This document shows, piece by piece, positions 11,636-12,790 of a stretch of 12,790 nt of DNA. The stretch is taken from NCBI GenBank assembly GCA_025980625.1, contig JAICXG010000058.1, forward strand, positions 1 to 12,790, given 5' to 3'. The stretch comes from Chthoniobacterales bacterium (GTDB lineage Bacteria > Verrucomicrobiota > Verrucomicrobiia > Chthoniobacterales > UBA10450). The notes under the pieces were generated by a model. That model was given only the letters and a program-made list of their open reading frames with translations, searched no databases and had not been told where the DNA came from. Both the position numbers and the translations under genes were made by a program. The first letter of the stretch is position 1; each line of letters opens with the position of its first letter.

Positions 11636-12790
11636 TCATCGATTCTCCTCAATCACCCGCCGCAAATCATCTCGCATTTCCGGGATCGGGTCGCGGCGAA
11701 TCTGCATCTCGCCATTCCCACCTTTGCGCACCACCGTGCTCACCTTCGCAAACTCCGCGCTCTTTTCCGGATAATCTTCGCGAAACTGCGCCCCTCGGCT
11801 TTCCTTCCGCTCGATGGCGGAGCGGGTGATCGCTTCGGAAACGGTGAGGAGGTTTTTCAGATCGAGCGCAGTGTGCCAGCCAGGATTGAAATCACGCGTG
11901 CCGATGACTCCGACGTGACGCGCCCGTTCCCAGAAGGTCTGCAAATGTTCGAGGGCGGCCTGCATTTCGCTCTCGTCGCGGACGATCCCGACATTGTGTT
12001 GCATGACCTCCTGGAGATCGCGCTGCACGGTGTAGGGATTCTCGCCGGCTTCGTTCTCGAAAGGCCGGAGCGCTTCCTGCGCCGCGCTTTGCATCGCGGC
12101 CGAATCGACTTCGCCTAACGATTTCTCCTTCGCGTATTGCGCCGCATATTCGCCGGCGCGCTTTCCGAAAACCAAAAGATCGGAGAGCGAATTGCCGCCC
12201 AGCCGGTTGGCCCCGTTGATCCCCGAGGCGCATTCCCCCGCGGCGAAAAGCCCAGGCACCGTCGACATCTGGGTGTCGGCGTTCACATGCACGCCGCCCA
12301 TGATGTAGTGGGTGGTCGGCCCGACCTCCATCGCCGCCTGTGTGATGTCGATATCCCCGAGCGCTTTGAACTGATGATACATGCTCGGCAACTTGCGCCG
12401 GATGTGTTCCTCGGCGTTAGGCAGCTTCTTTTTGATCCAGGAGATGTCGAGAAAGACGCCGCCGTGCGGTGAGCCGCGGCCCTCCTTGATTTCCCTCACG
12501 ATGCAGCGCGCGACGTGATCGCGAGTGAGTAACTCCGGCGGGCGGCGCGCGTTCTTGTCGCCCTGAGTGTAACGCCAGCCTTCCTCTTCGTTGTCGGCCG
12601 TTTGGGCGCGGTAGTTTTCCGGGATGGAATCGAACATGAAACGAACGCCTTCTTTGTTCGTTAGGATACCGCCTTCGCCACGCACTCCTTCAGTCACAAG
12701 CATGCCGCGCACACTCGGGGGCCAGACCATCCCGGTGGGATGAAACTGGATGTATTCCATGTCGATCAACTCGGCCCCGGCATGATAGGC
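11636..12790 (-). CDS. sdhA: Succinate dehydrogenase/fumarate reductase flavoprotein subunit (partial, 5' end outside window)
   Basis: The C-terminal ~384 residues of the FAD-containing catalytic subunit, which oxidises succinate to fumarate. The frame runs uninterrupted to the window edge (the last visible residues are AYHAGAELIDMEY), so the N-terminal FAD-binding Rossmann part is missing. Visible catalytic features are QFHPTG, the proton-relay Arg region LLTRDHVARCI, the substrate His in THYIMGG and the Arg in GINGANRLGGNSL, followed by the C-terminal FAD contacts and the SdhA C-terminal domain (NPGWHTALDLKNLLTVSEAI). The product is intact as far as seen. It is the first visible gene of the minus-strand cluster; a membrane anchor (sdhC/D) is not in the window and may lie upstream. 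The TGA stop is followed at once by the TTGAAGNG repeats. Confidence 0.96.
   Translation of the reverse strand, partial: AYHAGAELIDMEYIQFHPTGMVWPPSVRGMLVTEGVRGEGGILTNKEGVRFMFDSIPENYRAQTADNEEEGWRYTQGDKNARRPPELLTRDHVARCIVREIKEGRGSPHGGVFLDISWIKKKLPNAEEHIRRKLPSMYHQFKALGDIDITQAAMEVGPTTHYIMGGVHVNADTQMSTVPGLFAAGECASGINGANRLGGNSLSDLLVFGKRAGEYAAQYAKEKSLGEVDSAAMQSAAQEALRPFENEAGENPYTVQRDLQEVMQHNVGIVRDESEMQAALEHLQTFWERARHVGVIGTRDFNPGWHTALDLKNLLTVSEAITRSAIERKESRGAQFREDYPEKSAEFAKVSTVVRKGGNGEMQIRRDPIPEMRDDLRRVIEENR

Larger units (their letters stand above)
5154..12666. repeat. Dispersed CGTTAGGC-family octamer motif (17 sites here, 18 in window)
   Basis: Plus-strand CGTTAGG occurs with its first base at 6029, 6649, 7066, 7453, 7794, 8602, 8908, 10302, 10309, 11428, 12415 and 12659. 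The reverse form GCCTAACG starts at 5154, 5742, 6436, 9597 and 12113, and once more at 1946 outside this stretch. Fourteen of the 18 are the full octamer CGTTAGGC, and a T usually precedes it. Near-matches lie at 7348 and 8062. A random heptamer would be expected about one to two times on both strands in a window this size. Confidence 0.9.

Overview
This is chromosomal DNA from a fairly GC-rich bacterium with dense, mostly minus-strand genes. The best guess is a soil-type Verrucomicrobiota lineage (Chthoniobacterales-like). That rests on two things: secreted proteins ending in repeated 'NISTR...IGGFII...RAIGPSL...VALVEVY' modules, which I associate with that phylum, and a succinate dehydrogenase plus menaquinone-type methyltransferase cluster. 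No rRNA or other phylogenetic marker is present, so the assignment is inferred.

Layout. Positions 57-3888 (minus) hold two paralogous secreted proteins, each a beta-propeller-like (NHL/SMP-30-type) domain followed by two C-terminal modules; one has a 21-unit Thr-Pro linker. Positions 4104-5530 (plus) hold a stand-alone tandem-ACT protein and a cyclic-nucleotide-binding/DUF1003 membrane protein. A tRNA-Ser(CGA) with encoded CCA lies at 5595-5686 (minus). From 5744 to the right edge every gene is on the minus strand, in transcription order sdhA (5' end outside the window), a four-helix-bundle (S23/23S-IVS-type) gene, sdhB, a TPR-like gene, a ubiE/menG methyltransferase, an AsmA-like membrane protein and nfo (endonuclease IV). 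Gaps are short or negative, so this looks like one long operon. SdhAB passes electrons to the quinone pool and UbiE/MenG makes the final methylation in quinone synthesis, so those two fit together. The AsmA-like and DNA-repair genes appear to be passengers.

Two things stand out. First, the four-helix-bundle gene sits between sdhA and sdhB inside a perfect 24-bp inverted repeat built from 8-bp TTGAAGNG units. This resembles the ORF-in-a-stem layout of 23S rRNA intervening sequences, but here it is inside a protein-coding operon. Its repeat-encoded C-terminus runs into the sdhB start codon. Second, the octamer CGTTAGGC (usually TCGTTAGGC) is strongly over-represented: 18 exact CGTTAGG heptamers on both strands, 17 of them between 5154 and 12666. 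They fall in several reading frames, use rare codons and even supply two stop codons. This is a genome-signature or uptake-type motif that gene content does not explain. It is almost absent from the first 5.1 kb.

No gene-free stretch exceeds 300 bases. No CRISPR array, transposase or phage gene is visible.
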